This document shows positions 35,106 through 35,297 of a stretch of DNA of 35,297 bases, one piece after another. The first letter of the stretch is position 1; each line of letters starts with the position of its first letter. Both the position numbers and the translations under genes were made by a program. This DNA is from Candidatus Epulonipiscioides gigas. Lineage in GTDB: Bacteria; Bacillota; Clostridia; Lachnospirales; Cellulosilyticaceae. The stretch lies in NCBI GenBank assembly GCA_001983555.1, contig LJHE01000045.1, positions 1-35,297 of the forward strand. Reading direction: 5' to 3'. The notes beneath the pieces are model-generated. The model searched no databases. It was not told the DNA's origin and was given only the letters and a program-made list of their open reading frames with translations.

Positions 35106-35297
35106 TTACTTATTTTTTCGTAAATTTTCAATTTTATGAATAGATAAACCTGTTTTCACAGCAATTGTATCATCATCTAATATATCTAATAACGAAATTG
35201 CCATTTCTTCTTTGGCTTGTTTTATACCTTGTTTTATACCTTGTTTTATACCTTGCTCTAAGCCATCTAATTTAGCTTTATTTAAAGCACTTCCTTC
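35106..35297 (-). CDS. Rpn-family protein, C-terminal end only (runs off window)
   Basis: The minus strand is open from the window edge through 63 codons, beginning EGSALNKAKLDGLEQ, then GIKQ three times, AKEEMAISLLDILDDDTI and AVKTGLSIHKIENLRKNK, to TAA at 35106-35108. The Gly-Ile-Lys-Gln tail followed by a short helical 'DDxTIAxxTGLSxxxIxxL' end is typical of Rpn/TIGR01784 recombination-promoting nuclease-like proteins. The N-terminal PD-(D/E)XK domain lies outside the window, so activity cannot be judged. It is the intact counterpart of the broken copy at 34522-34842. Confidence 0.8.
   Translation of the reverse strand, partial: EGSALNKAKLDGLEQGIKQGIKQGIKQAKEEMAISLLDILDDDTIAVKTGLSIHKIENLRKNK
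35217..35252. repeat. 12-base tandem repeat, three copies
   Basis: TTGTTTTATACC occurs three times in a row (35217, 35229, 35241) and encodes GIKQ repeats on the minus strand. Copy-number change keeps the frame and would lengthen or shorten the tail in four-residue steps. Confidence 0.9.

Noticed and set aside
35217-35252. Three 12-base tandem repeats as a CRISPR-like array
   Set aside because: Units are contiguous with no spacers and encode GIKQ in frame within an Rpn-type tail.

Overview
The window is AT-rich, with Shine-Dalgarno sites (GGAG/AGGG types) in front of nearly every gene and SigA-like promoters with 17-base spacers. Gene content is that of an anaerobic low-GC Firmicute (Clostridia): two-component and chemoreceptor genes, PdxST, a short-type LeuC/LeuD pair, a COG1067 Lon-like protease and Rpn/PD-(D/E)XK 'transposase' remnants. 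No marker allows a genus to be named.

Region 1 (3-11510) is one giant open reading frame that is already open at the left edge, so its true start lies outside the window. It encodes an acidic, Ala/Thr/Asp-rich, almost Cys-free surface-type protein. It has three full super-repeats of about 665-745 residues, each built of about six FIVAR-like helical units. A fourth, diverging unit follows, then three Trp-Gly-started beta modules alternating with more FIVAR-like units, a leucine-rich repeat block and a C-terminal domain. It ends at a strong terminator. The next 430 bases hold fragments of a dispersed repeat and the promoter of the next operon.

Region 2 (11943-20205) is a branched-chain amino acid operon, ilvC-leuA-leuC-leuD-leuB-ilvE-ilvD, with hairpins between several genes. 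Acetolactate synthase (ilvB/ilvN) is not in the window. Region 3 (20224-23061) follows ilvD after only 18 bases. It holds a GmrSD-like DUF262/DUF1524 nuclease, an abutting HEPN-like protein that contains no histidine at all, and a MNT-type minimal nucleotidyltransferase. This looks like a defence or toxin-antitoxin style cassette riding on the biosynthetic operon.

Region 4 (23183-34056) holds an iron-type alcohol dehydrogenase, pdxS-pdxT (pyridoxal phosphate synthesis, the cofactor of the IlvE encoded upstream), an OmpR-type response regulator overlapping its histidine kinase, and a chemoreceptor. It also holds a convergent GNAT-DUF1349 fusion and a Lon-like protease with a canonical Ser/Lys dyad but no recognisable P-loop. 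Between the kinase and the chemoreceptor lies an orphan structured element resembling the right end / omega RNA of IS200/IS605 TnpB elements, with no tnpB nearby.

Region 5 (34057-35297) is a mobile-element graveyard: a terminator, a 57-codon N-terminal stump of an IS1182-type transposase, a broken Rpn-family gene, and the intact C-terminus of a second Rpn-family gene running off the right edge. A 16-base inverted repeat brackets the two remnants. Pieces of this region recur upstream of ilvC. The best candidates for something undescribed are the DUF262-HEPN-MNT cassette, the orphan omega-RNA-like element and the super-repeat adhesin.
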